DNA from: UBA12481 sp012523435
GTDB lineage: Bacteria; Bacteroidota; Bacteroidia; Bacteroidales; UBA12481
Assembly: GCA_028686135.1 (NCBI GenBank)
Contig: JAQUCP010000007.1
Coordinates: 56,316-120,315, forward strand
Direction: 5' to 3'
DNA length: 64,000 nt
The number at the start of each line of letters is the position of its first letter. Within the stretch, counting starts at the first letter, position 1. This document shows, piece by piece, positions 44,582 to 54,635 of the stretch. Position numbers and translations under genes: made by a program. The notes below the pieces were generated by a model, which saw nothing but the letters and a program-made list of their open reading frames with translations, made no database searches and was not told where the DNA came from.

Positions 44582-47500
44582 TTACCTCCGCCGCCTAATT
44601 TTAGCCTGCGTGCTTGCGGCAATTTGATACATGGCAGGAACAACCAACAGGGTGATGAGCGTGGCGAAGGCGAGACCAAAAACCACCGCAGTGGCCAGCG
44701 GGCCCCAAAACATCGCGTTGTCACCGCCAAAATAGATGTTGGGATTGAATTCCGTAAACAGAGTCACGAAATCGATATTCAGACCAATGGCCAACGGTAA
44801 CAGCCCAAGAATGGTGGTCACCGCCGTTAGCAATACCGGCCGCAGCCTGGTTTTCCCGGCCTCTTCAATGCATTCACGCGCTACATCCGGAGGTAACAGA
44901 TCATCCTCACCAAGCCCCAACTCCAGCCGCTTGCGCTTCTTCAATAGCGTGGTGTAGTCAACCAACACAATCGCATTGTTAACCACTACCCCCGCCAGGG
45001 CTAAGATGCCAATTCCGGTCATTAGAATGACGAAATCCATCCTGAAGGTAGCCAACCCCCCAAATACCCCGATGACTGCAAAAAAGACACTCGCCAGGAT
45101 GATCAAGGGCTTGATAAAGGAGTTGAACTCCGTTACCAGAATAATCAACATCAGCGAAACCACTAACAATAAAGCTATTATCATGAAATTGGAGGTCTCG
45201 GCAGTCTCTTCCGCCTCGCCCGTAAGCTTAATATTATACCCGTCAGGGAGAGATAAATTTGCCAGTAAATTGCTGATCTGCTGATTGATAGAGGTTGAAT
45301 TGTAGCCTGGCATTACATTCGACTGGATAGAGACTTCGCGCTCCATATCGATTCGGTTTACCGAACCAAAAGTCGAAGAGTATTCAAACGTGGCCACCGC
45401 CGAAATGGGAATCTGCCCCATCTGCCCTGTGGCACTGTTCATAAAGGGTATCTTTTGATTCATCAGCAGGCTGAGATCGTTACGGTAGGATTCGGCTAAA
45501 CGGATCTGAATAGGAAACTCATCTTCTCCGACTTTAAAATCAGAGATCTCCTTGCCAAAAAGGGCGGTACGGATGGTTGAGGCAATCATCATGGTGGACA
45601 AACCATAACGCATGGCTTTGTCGCGATCGATGTGAACCAACAGCTCAGGTTTGCCCAGCTCGATATCGGTTTTTAACCCTTCAATTCCCTGAATTCCTGA
45701 AGATTCAATGACTCTGATGATCGTGTCGGCATAGGACAATAGCTGATCCAGCTCTTTTCCCCTGATCTCAATATTGATGGGGATACCCGTAGGCGGACCG
45801 CGCTGCTCCTGCTCAATGAAAAAGTCAACCCCGGGGTATTGATCGATCAGGGCTTCGCTTAAATCTTCACTAATCTGGGTTGTGCTGACACCCTTTCGCT
45901 CAACAAAGTCGATAAAGTACAGCTGTATCATGGCGCGGTGGGGACTATCGCCCTGGGCGAATTCCTGCGACCGTCTAACTCCTTGTCCAACAGTTGTTAA
46001 CATTGATTCCACGATGGGCATCCGTTCTTCGCCAATCACCTCGATGATGCGTTGCTCCATAACTCTGGCCACGGAGTCGCTCACATCAATGTCGCTCCCC
46101 AGCGGCAAGTCAGCGATGATGTTGATGTTGTTCGGATCGCCTTCGGGGAAGAATCGTACCTCTCCCATCCGGAGGCTAAAAAGAGCCATGGTAGCCACGA
46201 ATAGGCCTACCATACCCAGAATGAACCACATCGGGCGACGGCCAGCCAGACTATAACGAATGAGCCGGTCGTAGCCGTTCTCCAGCCATGTTAGAAAGAC
46301 TTCCTGGAACCATCGGGCTAATCGTTTCATGAAAAGCTGATGGGCCAACATGATCAGAGCAACCAGCATGACTATATTTGCAATGGCGTATAAACCAGAT
46401 ATATACAGTGGAATGGACAAAATCACCAAGGCTGCGGCGATGATATAAACCCTCTGCACCGGGGCTTCCTTCGCGCCCGGCTTGTCGAACGTGTTGGTGA
46501 AAACCGGCACAAAAACCAGCGCAACCAGCAGGGAAGAGGTGAGCACAATGATCAGAGTGATAGGCAGATACTTCATGAACTCGCCCACCATTCCGCTCCA
46601 GAAGAGCAGCGGTAGGAAGGCGGCCAAGGTGGTGAGGGTGGAGGTGATGATCGGCCCGGCAATCTCCCCAACCGCCTGCCTGGCGGCTTCAAAGAGACTG
46701 TAGCCCCGGTCGCGGTAACGCGTGATATTCTCCACCACCACAATGGCATTATCAACCAGCATCCCCAAAGCCAGAATGAGGGAGAAAAGCACGATCATGT
46801 TGATCTGGGAGTTCAGGAGGTTGAGAACCACAAAAGTGATGAGCATGGACAGGGGAATCGAGATACCCACGATCAGGGCATTGCGCATCCCCAGGAAAAA
46901 GAATAGTACCGTGATCACCAAAATAACCCCCAGAATAATGCTGTTTTCGAGGTTGCTCAGTTGCGATTTGATATTCTTCGACTGATCGAAGGTGTAGTCG
47001 ATACGAAGATCGGGGGGCAGCGTGCCATCTTCCACGGCTTCGTCCATAATGCTGAAGGCAGCGTTGGCTGCGGTAATCAGGTTTTCCCCTGATTTTTTAA
47101 CCACACCAAGGGTCACTACCGGATTGCCATCCAGCCGGGCATAGGATTTTTTGTCTTCAAAGCCATCGGAAACTACTGCCACATCTTTCAGATATACTGT
47201 CAGCGTTGGGTCCTGCCGGATAATGATGTTGCGGATATCGTCAATGCTCTCGAATTCACCGACAGTCCTGACCGACCGACGGGTGTCTCCCAGCTTCAGT
47301 TCACCGCCAGCCAAGGTGATATTCTCCATCTTGATGATATTCTCGATAGCGGAAAAGCTGATACCCAGCGCTTCCATCCGGGCCAGATCGAGTTCAACCA
47401 GTATCCTCCGCTCATCTACCCCGCTGATATTGACTTTCGAGATCTGATAAACTCGCTCCAGTTCATCGCTCATCTGATCGGCATAGCGTTTTAGCTCAGG

Positions 47501-47977
47501 GAGAGAATAGTCGCCCGAAAGGTTGATATTCAGGATCGGGAACGAGTTAAAATCCAGATCTCTGGCCACTGGATCGGTCATCAGATCATTAGGTAACTCG
47601 CTCTTAGCTTTATCGATAGCATCTTTGACGTCAATCAGAGCTTCCTTGATATTCACGTTGGTATTAAACTCAACGAAGATGATCGAGAAGTCCTGCATCG
47701 ATTGGGAGCTCACCTCTTTAATTCCCGTAACTGATTGGATCTCATTCTCCAGCGGTCGCGTGATCAGGTTTTCAATGTCTTCGGGAGAGTTTCCGGGATA
47801 GGGAGTCTGCACAAAAACCGTGGGGTTATTGATCTCCGGGAAGAGCTCTTTGGGCATGGTCACGTAGGAAATGACCCCGAATACCAACAGAATGATGACC
47901 GCCAGAAATACGGTATTCCTGTTTCTCAGAGCCAGGGTGGTCAGTTTAAATTCCCTGATTATCTCTTTCTTTTCCAT
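44582..47977 (-). CDS. RND efflux pump inner-membrane transporter
   Basis: A 1131-residue proton-driven RND permease of the HAE-1/hydrophobe type (VISYVTMPKELFPEINNPTV at the first TM and periplasmic junction). Two homologous halves are each followed by large periplasmic domains. The proton-relay helix 4 reads LALGMLVDNAIVVVENI: one Asp where AcrB has two (DD), a variant also common in Bacteroidetes pumps. It is last in the operon tetR-tolC-adaptor-RND. The substrate is not predictable. Confidence 0.93.
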   Translation of the reverse strand: MEKKEIIREFKLTTLALRNRNTVFLAVIILLVFGVISYVTMPKELFPEINNPTVFVQTPYPGNSPEDIENLITRPLENEIQSVTGIKEVSSQSMQDFSIIFVEFNTNVNIKEALIDVKDAIDKAKSELPNDLMTDPVARDLDFNSFPILNINLSGDYSLPELKRYADQMSDELERVYQISKVNISGVDERRILVELDLARMEALGISFSAIENIIKMENITLAGGELKLGDTRRSVRTVGEFESIDDIRNIIIRQDPTLTVYLKDVAVVSDGFEDKKSYARLDGNPVVTLGVVKKSGENLITAANAAFSIMDEAVEDGTLPPDLRIDYTFDQSKNIKSQLSNLENSIILGVILVITVLFFFLGMRNALIVGISIPLSMLITFVVLNLLNSQINMIVLFSLILALGMLVDNAIVVVENITRYRDRGYSLFEAARQAVGEIAGPIITSTLTTLAAFLPLLFWSGMVGEFMKYLPITLIIVLTSSLLVALVFVPVFTNTFDKPGAKEAPVQRVYIIAAALVILSIPLYISGLYAIANIVMLVALIMLAHQLFMKRLARWFQEVFLTWLENGYDRLIRYSLAGRRPMWFILGMVGLFVATMALFSLRMGEVRFFPEGDPNNINIIADLPLGSDIDVSDSVARVMEQRIIEVIGEERMPIVESMLTTVGQGVRRSQEFAQGDSPHRAMIQLYFIDFVERKGVSTTQISEDLSEALIDQYPGVDFFIEQEQRGPPTGIPINIEIRGKELDQLLSYADTIIRVIESSGIQGIEGLKTDIELGKPELLVHIDRDKAMRYGLSTMMIASTIRTALFGKEISDFKVGEDEFPIQIRLAESYRNDLSLLMNQKIPFMNSATGQMGQIPISAVATFEYSSTFGSVNRIDMEREVSIQSNVMPGYNSTSINQQISNLLANLSLPDGYNIKLTGEAEETAETSNFMIIALLLVVSLMLIILVTEFNSFIKPLIILASVFFAVIGVFGGLATFRMDFVILMTGIGILALAGVVVNNAIVLVDYTTLLKKRKRLELGLGEDDLLPPDVARECIEEAGKTRLRPVLLTAVTTILGLLPLAIGLNIDFVTLFTEFNPNIYFGGDNAMFWGPLATAVVFGLAFATLITLLVVPAMYQIAASTQAKIRRRR

Positions 47978-47996
47978 GGATTTCTTTCTTAGTTGG

Positions 47997-49142
47997 TTAC
48001 GCTCCGGTTATCTCAAGGAGACTACCATCTTTGATCTGGTTGTATCCTTTTGTGACCAGCCTGTCGCCTTCAGCCAGACCGTTGGTGATTACTGTTTTGA
48101 CCCCATCGGAAGGACCGGTTTGGACATAGCTTTTCACGGCATAGTGGTGGCCGTCACGTTCCACGGCTTTGTACACAAAGGCACCCTGGAAGTCGTGGCG
48201 AACCAAAACAGTTGGCACGGTAATCGTTTCTTTCAGGTCGAATATCTTTAACCGTATGGTTGCTAACATATTGGGTTTGATCTCATGATCAGAATTCGAA
48301 AGCTCCACTCGCAGGCTAAAGGTGCGACTTTGGGGATTGATCACCTGGCTCAAAAACGTGATCGGCACCTCCCTGGGTTTGATATCGAGGGAGGGAAACT
48401 CCAGGGTGACCGGGTCGCCCTTTTTAACGGATCCGATAAAAGCTTCGGAGACTTCGGTATTCACATAGAGTTGCCCGGCATTCACCAGATCGATCACGGC
48501 GCGGCCCGGGGCTGCATTTTCGCCTATTTTAGGGTAGATCTTCTCGATCCTGCCATCAAAAGGTGCCTTGATCTCCGCCATTGCCAGCTGACTCTGGAGG
48601 GTCTCCATCGTCCGCTCAAGCGATTCTTTCTGATTTCGGGATTGGATATACTGAATCTCAGATCCAACACCCTGATCCCAAAGCTCTTTCTGCTTTTCAT
48701 ACAGGGTGCGGGCTAATTCATAGGCCTTTTCCAGCTCCGAGAGACTATTTTTCATCACCGAAGCATCCAGCGTGATCAGCTTTTGGCCTTTACGCACGGT
48801 TTGCCCTTCGCGAACATGGATGTTAAGGATCCGACCCGAGATCTCCGGGGTGATGGCTGCCGTATTAACGGCCTCCACTAATCCACTTAGTTGAATATAG
48901 TCAGTAAATGAACCAGTTGCAAGGGGTTCTACCACAACCTTCACCTGGCGTGCTCCATCGGATAGATCCATCGTGCTCAGCTCAGCCTCCAAATCTGCAA
49001 GCTGTTGATTCAGTTTGCTGATCTCGTTGCGGGTTTTGTTGATCTCAAGGATCACCTGATCGGCATTCCGCTCTGGTGAACAGGCCACCATCAGCATAGC
49101 CAGGGCAATAACGGGAATGATCACTTTTTTCATTTTGTTCAA
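47997..49142 (-). CDS. RND efflux periplasmic adaptor (membrane fusion protein)
   Basis: A 381-residue lipoprotein (VIALAMLMVACSPE, lipobox) that joins the RND pump to the outer-membrane channel. A short coiled coil (QVILEINKTRNEISKLNQQL) precedes the lipoyl-like half-motifs (TPEISGRILNIHVREGQTV ... IKAPFDGRIEKIYPKIGENA) around an alpha-hairpin, then the beta-barrel and membrane-proximal domains. It follows tolC and precedes the RND gene with small gaps; complex formation with both is inferred from the operon. Confidence 0.93.
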   Translation of the reverse strand: MNKMKKVIIPVIALAMLMVACSPERNADQVILEINKTRNEISKLNQQLADLEAELSTMDLSDGARQVKVVVEPLATGSFTDYIQLSGLVEAVNTAAITPEISGRILNIHVREGQTVRKGQKLITLDASVMKNSLSELEKAYELARTLYEKQKELWDQGVGSEIQYIQSRNQKESLERTMETLQSQLAMAEIKAPFDGRIEKIYPKIGENAAPGRAVIDLVNAGQLYVNTEVSEAFIGSVKKGDPVTLEFPSLDIKPREVPITFLSQVINPQSRTFSLRVELSNSDHEIKPNMLATIRLKIFDLKETITVPTVLVRHDFQGAFVYKAVERDGHHYAVKSYVQTGPSDGVKTVITNGLAEGDRLVTKGYNQIKDGSLLEITGA

Positions 49143-49187
49143 TCTTAATATCTTCTAAATCAATCTAATAGTCGGTAATCTCGACAA

Positions 49188-50528
49188 TTATAATTTGCTT
49201 AATGCTTTTCGTAATTCGATCTCTTTGTTCAGCATCTCCAGCGCGGCGCCCAGATAGGCACCCTGGGCTTCGAGGAGGGTGTTATACGACTGTTTCAGGT
49301 CGGTACCCGAGGCGATGCCGGCTTTGTAACGGATCTGGTCTTTGTCATAGATTCGGCGGGCTAGCTCGTAGTTTTCTTTTTTATTCCGATAAGTTACAGC
49401 AGCGACATCGAAATTATTTTTTGAGGTGAGGACGCCCATTTTGAGGCTTTCCGTGACTTGTCGTTTAGTGTTGATGACCTTCTCCAGCTCAAGAGAAGCG
49501 CGGCGGGTATTTTGGATCCGCTGACCGGAGCTGAGGATCGGGATGCTGATTTGCACGCCAAGCAGGGTGGTAGGAAACCATTTTTGATTGAAATCCAAGA
49601 AGTTGAACTGGTTTCGCTGAGCGTTCTCCGTCTGCGATAAAAAGGCTGCAGCGGTAGGCATAAAGGCTGTCCGTGCCATCTTTACCTGCAGTCCGGCGAT
49701 GTTTTCCTGGACATCCAGCATCCGGAATGTGACATGGTTTCGGGGATCGAAGTCTTCCGATAAGAACGATTGCGGGTCGGCGGCCATCAGGAGCATCTGC
49801 AGGTTATCCGTGAGGCTGATCTCATCGGTGACTGACAGGCCCAGGTTGAATTTTAGCAGGTATTCAGCACTACGAATTTGATTTTCAGCCATCAAGCGGT
49901 TGGTCTGGAGCTCCGAAAGCAGGAGCCTCAACTTATCCACATCGGTCTCTTCCAGGAATCCTTGCTTGAACAGGGCATCGGTCTCTTGGAGCAGCCCCTC
50001 CATTGTTTTAATCGTTTCGGTCATCAACCGGAGGTTGTCCTGAGCCACCAGCACCAGATAATAGGCGTTAGCCACAGCCTGGCGTACCTCCTGCTGAGCC
50101 TGTTCGAGCTGAATCTGAGTGAGTTCCCGGGCTTCCCGGGCCACCTTCAGTCCTACAAACCAGGCTCCGTTGAAGAGCAGCTGCTTCAGCTGAGCCTGAA
50201 CGCTGGCATTATGCTTGGTACCAAACTGCACCTCCATATACGTTCCAGGCTCACCACCGAAAAACTCGGCGGGAATGAGCTGGGTGGCCAGGTTGATGAA
50301 GTTGTTGTACGAAATCGAGGCATCCAGCTGGGGTAAGGCCGATGCCAACGTCTCCCTGACCTTCCGTTCGGCAATGGCAATGTCGATGACGGCATTACGA
50401 GCCTGATAGTTGTGATTGACGGCATACTCCTGAGCCTCTTTCAGTGAGAATTCCCTGATTTGACTCCTTAGGGGCTGACCCGCCAGCAGAAGGCTCCATG
50501 TGATGAGTATCAGTGCTAATCGGTTCAT
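49188..50528 (-). CDS. TolC-family outer-membrane channel
   Basis: A 446-residue outer-membrane efflux protein with a signal peptide (ALILITWSLLLAGQPLRS). The duplicated TolC pattern of long helices is visible (SLKEAQEYAVNHNYQARNA near the start; RYKAGIASGTDLKQSYNTLL near the end). It forms the tunnel for the RND pump encoded downstream. Its start overlaps the tetR stop by 4 bases (ATGA), showing direct control by that regulator's transcript. Confidence 0.93.
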   Translation of the reverse strand: MNRLALILITWSLLLAGQPLRSQIREFSLKEAQEYAVNHNYQARNAVIDIAIAERKVRETLASALPQLDASISYNNFINLATQLIPAEFFGGEPGTYMEVQFGTKHNASVQAQLKQLLFNGAWFVGLKVAREARELTQIQLEQAQQEVRQAVANAYYLVLVAQDNLRLMTETIKTMEGLLQETDALFKQGFLEETDVDKLRLLLSELQTNRLMAENQIRSAEYLLKFNLGLSVTDEISLTDNLQMLLMAADPQSFLSEDFDPRNHVTFRMLDVQENIAGLQVKMARTAFMPTAAAFLSQTENAQRNQFNFLDFNQKWFPTTLLGVQISIPILSSGQRIQNTRRASLELEKVINTKRQVTESLKMGVLTSKNNFDVAAVTYRNKKENYELARRIYDKDQIRYKAGIASGTDLKQSYNTLLEAQGAYLGAALEMLNKEIELRKALSKL

Positions 50529-51154
50529 TTCCAGTATTTTTTTATTTGCTTATAGAGTTCTTTAATTCCTTTTTCCGAGGCGATGCCATGAATATGATAG
50601 ATGAAAATCTCCCGCATCACCTCCTCTGAGTTTAGATCGGAAATCATGTAAGGATCTGTGCTATGACGATATTCCAGCCTGGTGAGGTGGATCTTCGATA
50701 TCAACCCGATGTTCATATTATCCCGATATAGCCCTTCACGAACGCCCTTTTCCAGGTTGACCCGGATTGCATTATGCATGCTCTCACGCTGCCTGGCTAA
50801 AAGCTGCTCGAAAATCGCAGGGTAGTATTTACGAAGATCATAACCTACCGACGGATTCTGCTCTTTCATCATCTGGTTCATATAGTAGTTAACCAGGAAA
50901 AGCTCTTCGATCGCATTTATTTCAGGGGAAGTAAGGCTATTAACCTTTTTGACATTGTTTTGCTGATTGTGAAACATCACCTGTTCCACCAAATCAGCCT
51001 TGTCTTTAACCGATTCATATAGAGTTTTTTTTGATATGCCCAGCTCCCTGGCCACATCATCCATCGTGACACTCCTGATCCCATACCGATTGTAGAGATC
51101 ATACACACGCAATAGATAATCTTGATGCTTTTCGTCCATCATGCTGCTAATCAA
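50525..51154 (-). CDS. TetR-family transcriptional regulator of the efflux operon
   Basis: A 209-residue regulator with an N-terminal helix-turn-helix (MDDVARELGISKKTLYESVKDK, with the recognition helix KKTLYESV) and a ligand-binding helical C-terminus. It leads the operon tetR-tolC-adaptor-RND, so it probably represses its own transcript until an inducer binds. Repeats in the 224-base gap before the divergent lacZ gene are candidate operators. Met5 or Met6 are alternative starts. Confidence 0.92.
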   Translation of the reverse strand: MISSMMDEKHQDYLLRVYDLYNRYGIRSVTMDDVARELGISKKTLYESVKDKADLVEQVMFHNQQNNVKKVNSLTSPEINAIEELFLVNYYMNQMMKEQNPSVGYDLRKYYPAIFEQLLARQRESMHNAIRVNLEKGVREGLYRDNMNIGLISKIHLTRLEYRHSTDPYMISDLNSEEVMREIFIYHIHGIASEKGIKELYKQIKKYWK

Positions 51155-51186
51155 AAATTTGTTTGGTTTATTATCGATAAAACCCG

Positions 51187-51234
51187 CGGAAACGAAAATT
51201 GTTTAAAAAGTTTCCGAAGTTTCCGAAGTTTCCG
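51187..51234. promoter_or_regulatory. Repeats in the tetR/lacZ divergent gap, possible TetR operator
   Basis: CGGAAAC (51187-51193) and GTTTCCG (51210-51216) form an inverted repeat with 16 bases between. The second arm is part of three exact 9-base tandem units AAGTTTCCG (51208-51234). They lie 33-80 bases ahead of the tetR start. Position suggests operator sites for the TetR protein; the repeat number could vary by slippage. Binding is not shown. Confidence 0.5.
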
Positions 51235-51378
51235 AAATTTTTTGCAAAAACTTGAAAAGGGAACATCAAAAAGAAGCCGTTCAGGGAATTTATAAAACAA
51301 TCAAAGGAATGGTGCTATTGCTTAAATTATGTTGACTTATCTGGAAAATTACGAAATTGGCAGTTTATTCGATTATTT

Positions 51379-54300
51379 ATGAAGAGTTTACTTTGTACCC
51401 TAGCTGTCTGTCTTGCTGCGAATCTGTTGCCGGCACAAACGATCGACCCGGTCACGAATCCCTGGCATTATGTTGAAAATATCGCCGTTACCAGCTTCAA
51501 CCGGTTGCCGGCACGAGCGTCATTTAACCCAGAGTCGGCAAACCGGCTCTCTCTCGATGGGCAGTGGCGTTTCAAATGGGTGCGGTCGCCACAGGAGCGA
51601 CCAACGGATTTCATGAAACCGGAGGCCGATGTGAGCTCCTGGGATTGGATACCCGTGCCGTCTAACTGGGAGGTGCAGGGTTACGGTGTGCCGATCTACG
51701 TGAACCATCAGTATGAGTTTGCTGATTACAAAGCTCCGGTATCTAAGGATATCAGCTTTGTCGAACGAATATACCCTGCCCATCCAGGCAAAGTGCCACA
51801 CGATTACAACCCGGTTGGGTCGTATCGTCGGGATTTTCAAGTGCAATCCGACTGGCTTACGCGCGAGGTTATCCTTCATATCGGAGCGATGAAAGCTGGC
51901 GGATTCGTGTGGATCAATGGCCAGTTTGTCGGATATTCACAGGATAGCAAGCTACCCGCTGAGTTTAACGTCACACCCTATCTACGCGAGGGCCAAAATA
52001 GCATCGCCCTGCAGATCTTCCGCTGGACTGATGGTTCCTTCCTGGAGTGCCAGGATTTCTGGCGAATCAGTGGTATTGAGCGTAGCATCTTTCTCTATTC
52101 GCAGCCTAAAACGCGGATTGTGGATTTCGAGGTGGTGTCTCTCCTCGATGGAGCTTATGTTGATGGCATCCTGAAAGTGGAGGTGAGGGTAGATGCCGAT
52201 ATCTGGGATCAGCCGGATGCCACAGATGGGATATTTGTCGGATATAAATTATATAGCGCTGAAAATCAAGAGATTTTGATGGGGGAAAAGAGGCTGGACC
52301 GAACTCTATTGGATGGTGATGGTCAGGGTACCATCGGGTTTGATGGTCGCATTCCGGAGGTGCAAGCCTGGAGTGCCGAGCATCCGAACCTGTATGGACT
52401 CAGGATCTATCTGAAGAACCCCGATGGATCAATATTAGAGCAGCAGTCGATCAAGGTCGGATTTCGTTCGGTGGAGATCAAAAATGGACTGTTGCTGGTC
52501 AATGGACAGCGGATCACGCTGAAGGGGGTAAACACGCAGGAGACTGATCCTGAGACGGGCCATGTTATGAGTGAGGAGCTGATGCTGAAGGATATCCGGA
52601 TGTGGAAGGAAAACAATATCAACGCTGTCAGGCTGAGCCACTATCCACGCGGTCAGCGCTTTTATGAGCTGTGCGATGAGCATGGAATTTATGTGGTTGA
52701 CGAGGCCAATATCGAGTCGCACGGAATGTACTACGGCCAATATTCCCTGGCGAAAGATCCGGCATGGGAAACGCAGCACCTGGAGCGGATGGTCAGGATG
52801 GTGGAGCGCGATAAGAACCATCCTTCGGTCATCATCTGGTCGATGGGAAATGAGGCAGGTAACGGGGTAAATTTTTACGCTGGATACCGGGCCATGAAAG
52901 CGGCCGACAAGTCGCGCCGCCCAGTTCAGTACGAGCGTCCTTACAAAGATGAGGATGGCAGTCTGTTCGATATGGACTGGAACACGGATATCATCGTTCC
53001 CCAATACCCATCTCCCGCCACGTTTGAGTTCATCGGTCGCAACCGGACCGATCGGCCGTTTATTCCATCCGAGTATGCGCATGCTATGGGCAACAGCACG
53101 GGGAATTTCCAGGATTATTGGGATATTATCGAGCAGTACGAGCATTTGCAGGGTGGGTTCATCTGGGACTGGGTTGACCAGTCGATCTGGAAAACAGATG
53201 AGCAGGGCAAGCGTTTCTATGCCTATGGTGGTGATTATGGAGAGGATATGCCCACCGACAATACTTTTCTGAACAACGGGATTGTCTTTCCCGACCGATC
53301 GCCGCAACCTGCTTTGTTCGAGGTCAAAAAGGCCCATGAGTTCATCAATTTCAAGCCGCAGGGCATCAACCGGCAAGATGAGCTTCGGGTGTTAGTGGAG
53401 AATCTGTACGATTTCACCAATCTCGACCGGTTTTGGATTGAGGTTGATATCAAGGCTGATGGAAAGATCCTTAAAAAGGTGACCTACAGCGATTTGGATG
53501 TGGAGCCTCACACCAGCCGCCTGATCCGGGTGCCGCTGTCGGGTGTTGATTATCAGCCCGGAACCGAATATTTTGTTCATTTATCTGCGCAAATTTTGGC
53601 TCCATGGGGGATTTTACCTGCTGGTCATGAGGTTGCCCGTGAGCAGATCCCGCTGGTGCAAAAGTACCGCCCGGCGGAGCAGGAGCCTGATCATGGTCCA
53701 GACCTGAAGATCAGCAAAAACAGGCGGGAGGTGTTGATTACTGGTTCGGCTCTACGGATTGTGTTTAATGCGGCTGTAGGGCAGATGACTTCGTATAGCA
53801 TAGATAATCAGGAGTATATCTTGGATGGACAGGGGCCGTGGCCCAATTTCTGGCGAGCTCCAACGGACAATGACATGGGCAACCGGATGTTTGAGCGCAA
53901 CCTGGAGTGGAAGCGTGCCGGTTTGCAGGCTAAGGTGGTATCCTTCAAGGCTAAGCGTTTAGCCAAGAATCTTGCGGAGGTGTTCTTCGAATATGAGTTG
54001 CCAGGGGTTCAAACGTTGTTTACCAGCACCTACCGGATATCTGGGAATGGCACTGTTGAGGTGATGAATGAATTGCAAAAAACTGATTATCAAGCTGATA
54101 TTCCGAGGATCGGTTTGCGGATGCAGCTTCCGGCGCACTTCCGGGAGATCAGCTGGTTGGGTCGAGGGCCGTGGGAGAATTATGTTGATCGTCGGGTATC
54201 GGCGTTTGTTGATGTGTATCGCAGCACGGTATTGGAGCAATATGTTCCGTATGTCAGGCCTCAGGAGAATGGTTACAAAACGGATGTTCGTTGGCTGGTG

Positions 54301-54609
54301 CTTCAGGATGGGCGGGGATCGGGATTACGGATTGAGGCACTATCGCCGTCAGAACCATTCTGTTTCAGCGCGTTACCCATGGAAAATGAGCAGTTTGATA
54401 CCACTCCGGGGTTAGATTATCCGGGCAATCCGAGTAAGCACATCACTGATGTGGTTCCGAAAGAGTTGGTTCAGTTGAACATTGACTTGGGTCAACGTGG
54501 GGTTGGGGGGGATGACAGCTGGGGTTCGAGGCCGCAGAACCAATATCAGCTTAGAGGAGATCAGGTACACCGGTATGGATTCCGGATGGTTCCTGTGAGA
54601 GAAAAATAA
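51379..54609 (+). CDS. Secreted GH2 beta-galactosidase (LacZ-type)
   Basis: A 1076-residue glycoside hydrolase of family 2 with a signal peptide (SLLCTLAVCLAANLLPAQ), so it acts in the periplasm, unlike cytoplasmic E. coli LacZ. Domains in order: jelly-roll sugar-binding (about 55-250), Ig-like, TIM barrel and C-terminal Bgal small chain. The acid/base Glu is in WSMGNEAGNG (about residue 490) and the nucleophile Glu in PSEYAHAMGNS (about 563). The start gives the natural signal. It is the first of three + strand genes handling sugars. The exact linkage is not predictable. Confidence 0.93.
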   Translation: MKSLLCTLAVCLAANLLPAQTIDPVTNPWHYVENIAVTSFNRLPARASFNPESANRLSLDGQWRFKWVRSPQERPTDFMKPEADVSSWDWIPVPSNWEVQGYGVPIYVNHQYEFADYKAPVSKDISFVERIYPAHPGKVPHDYNPVGSYRRDFQVQSDWLTREVILHIGAMKAGGFVWINGQFVGYSQDSKLPAEFNVTPYLREGQNSIALQIFRWTDGSFLECQDFWRISGIERSIFLYSQPKTRIVDFEVVSLLDGAYVDGILKVEVRVDADIWDQPDATDGIFVGYKLYSAENQEILMGEKRLDRTLLDGDGQGTIGFDGRIPEVQAWSAEHPNLYGLRIYLKNPDGSILEQQSIKVGFRSVEIKNGLLLVNGQRITLKGVNTQETDPETGHVMSEELMLKDIRMWKENNINAVRLSHYPRGQRFYELCDEHGIYVVDEANIESHGMYYGQYSLAKDPAWETQHLERMVRMVERDKNHPSVIIWSMGNEAGNGVNFYAGYRAMKAADKSRRPVQYERPYKDEDGSLFDMDWNTDIIVPQYPSPATFEFIGRNRTDRPFIPSEYAHAMGNSTGNFQDYWDIIEQYEHLQGGFIWDWVDQSIWKTDEQGKRFYAYGGDYGEDMPTDNTFLNNGIVFPDRSPQPALFEVKKAHEFINFKPQGINRQDELRVLVENLYDFTNLDRFWIEVDIKADGKILKKVTYSDLDVEPHTSRLIRVPLSGVDYQPGTEYFVHLSAQILAPWGILPAGHEVAREQIPLVQKYRPAEQEPDHGPDLKISKNRREVLITGSALRIVFNAAVGQMTSYSIDNQEYILDGQGPWPNFWRAPTDNDMGNRMFERNLEWKRAGLQAKVVSFKAKRLAKNLAEVFFEYELPGVQTLFTSTYRISGNGTVEVMNELQKTDYQADIPRIGLRMQLPAHFREISWLGRGPWENYVDRRVSAFVDVYRSTVLEQYVPYVRPQENGYKTDVRWLVLQDGRGSGLRIEALSPSEPFCFSALPMENEQFDTTPGLDYPGNPSKHITDVVPKELVQLNIDLGQRGVGGDDSWGSRPQNQYQLRGDQVHRYGFRMVPVREK

Positions 54610-54635
54610 GGACAATCAAAGATTTAGATAGTAAG

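Noticed and set aside
51208..51234. CRISPR-like short repeats
   Set aside because: The 9-base units are directly adjacent with no spacers and no cas genes are present.
52435..53376. A 313-residue open frame on the - strand inside lacZ
   Set aside because: It is antisense to a clear GH2 catalytic domain and shows no domain pattern; it reflects the codon bias of the real gene.
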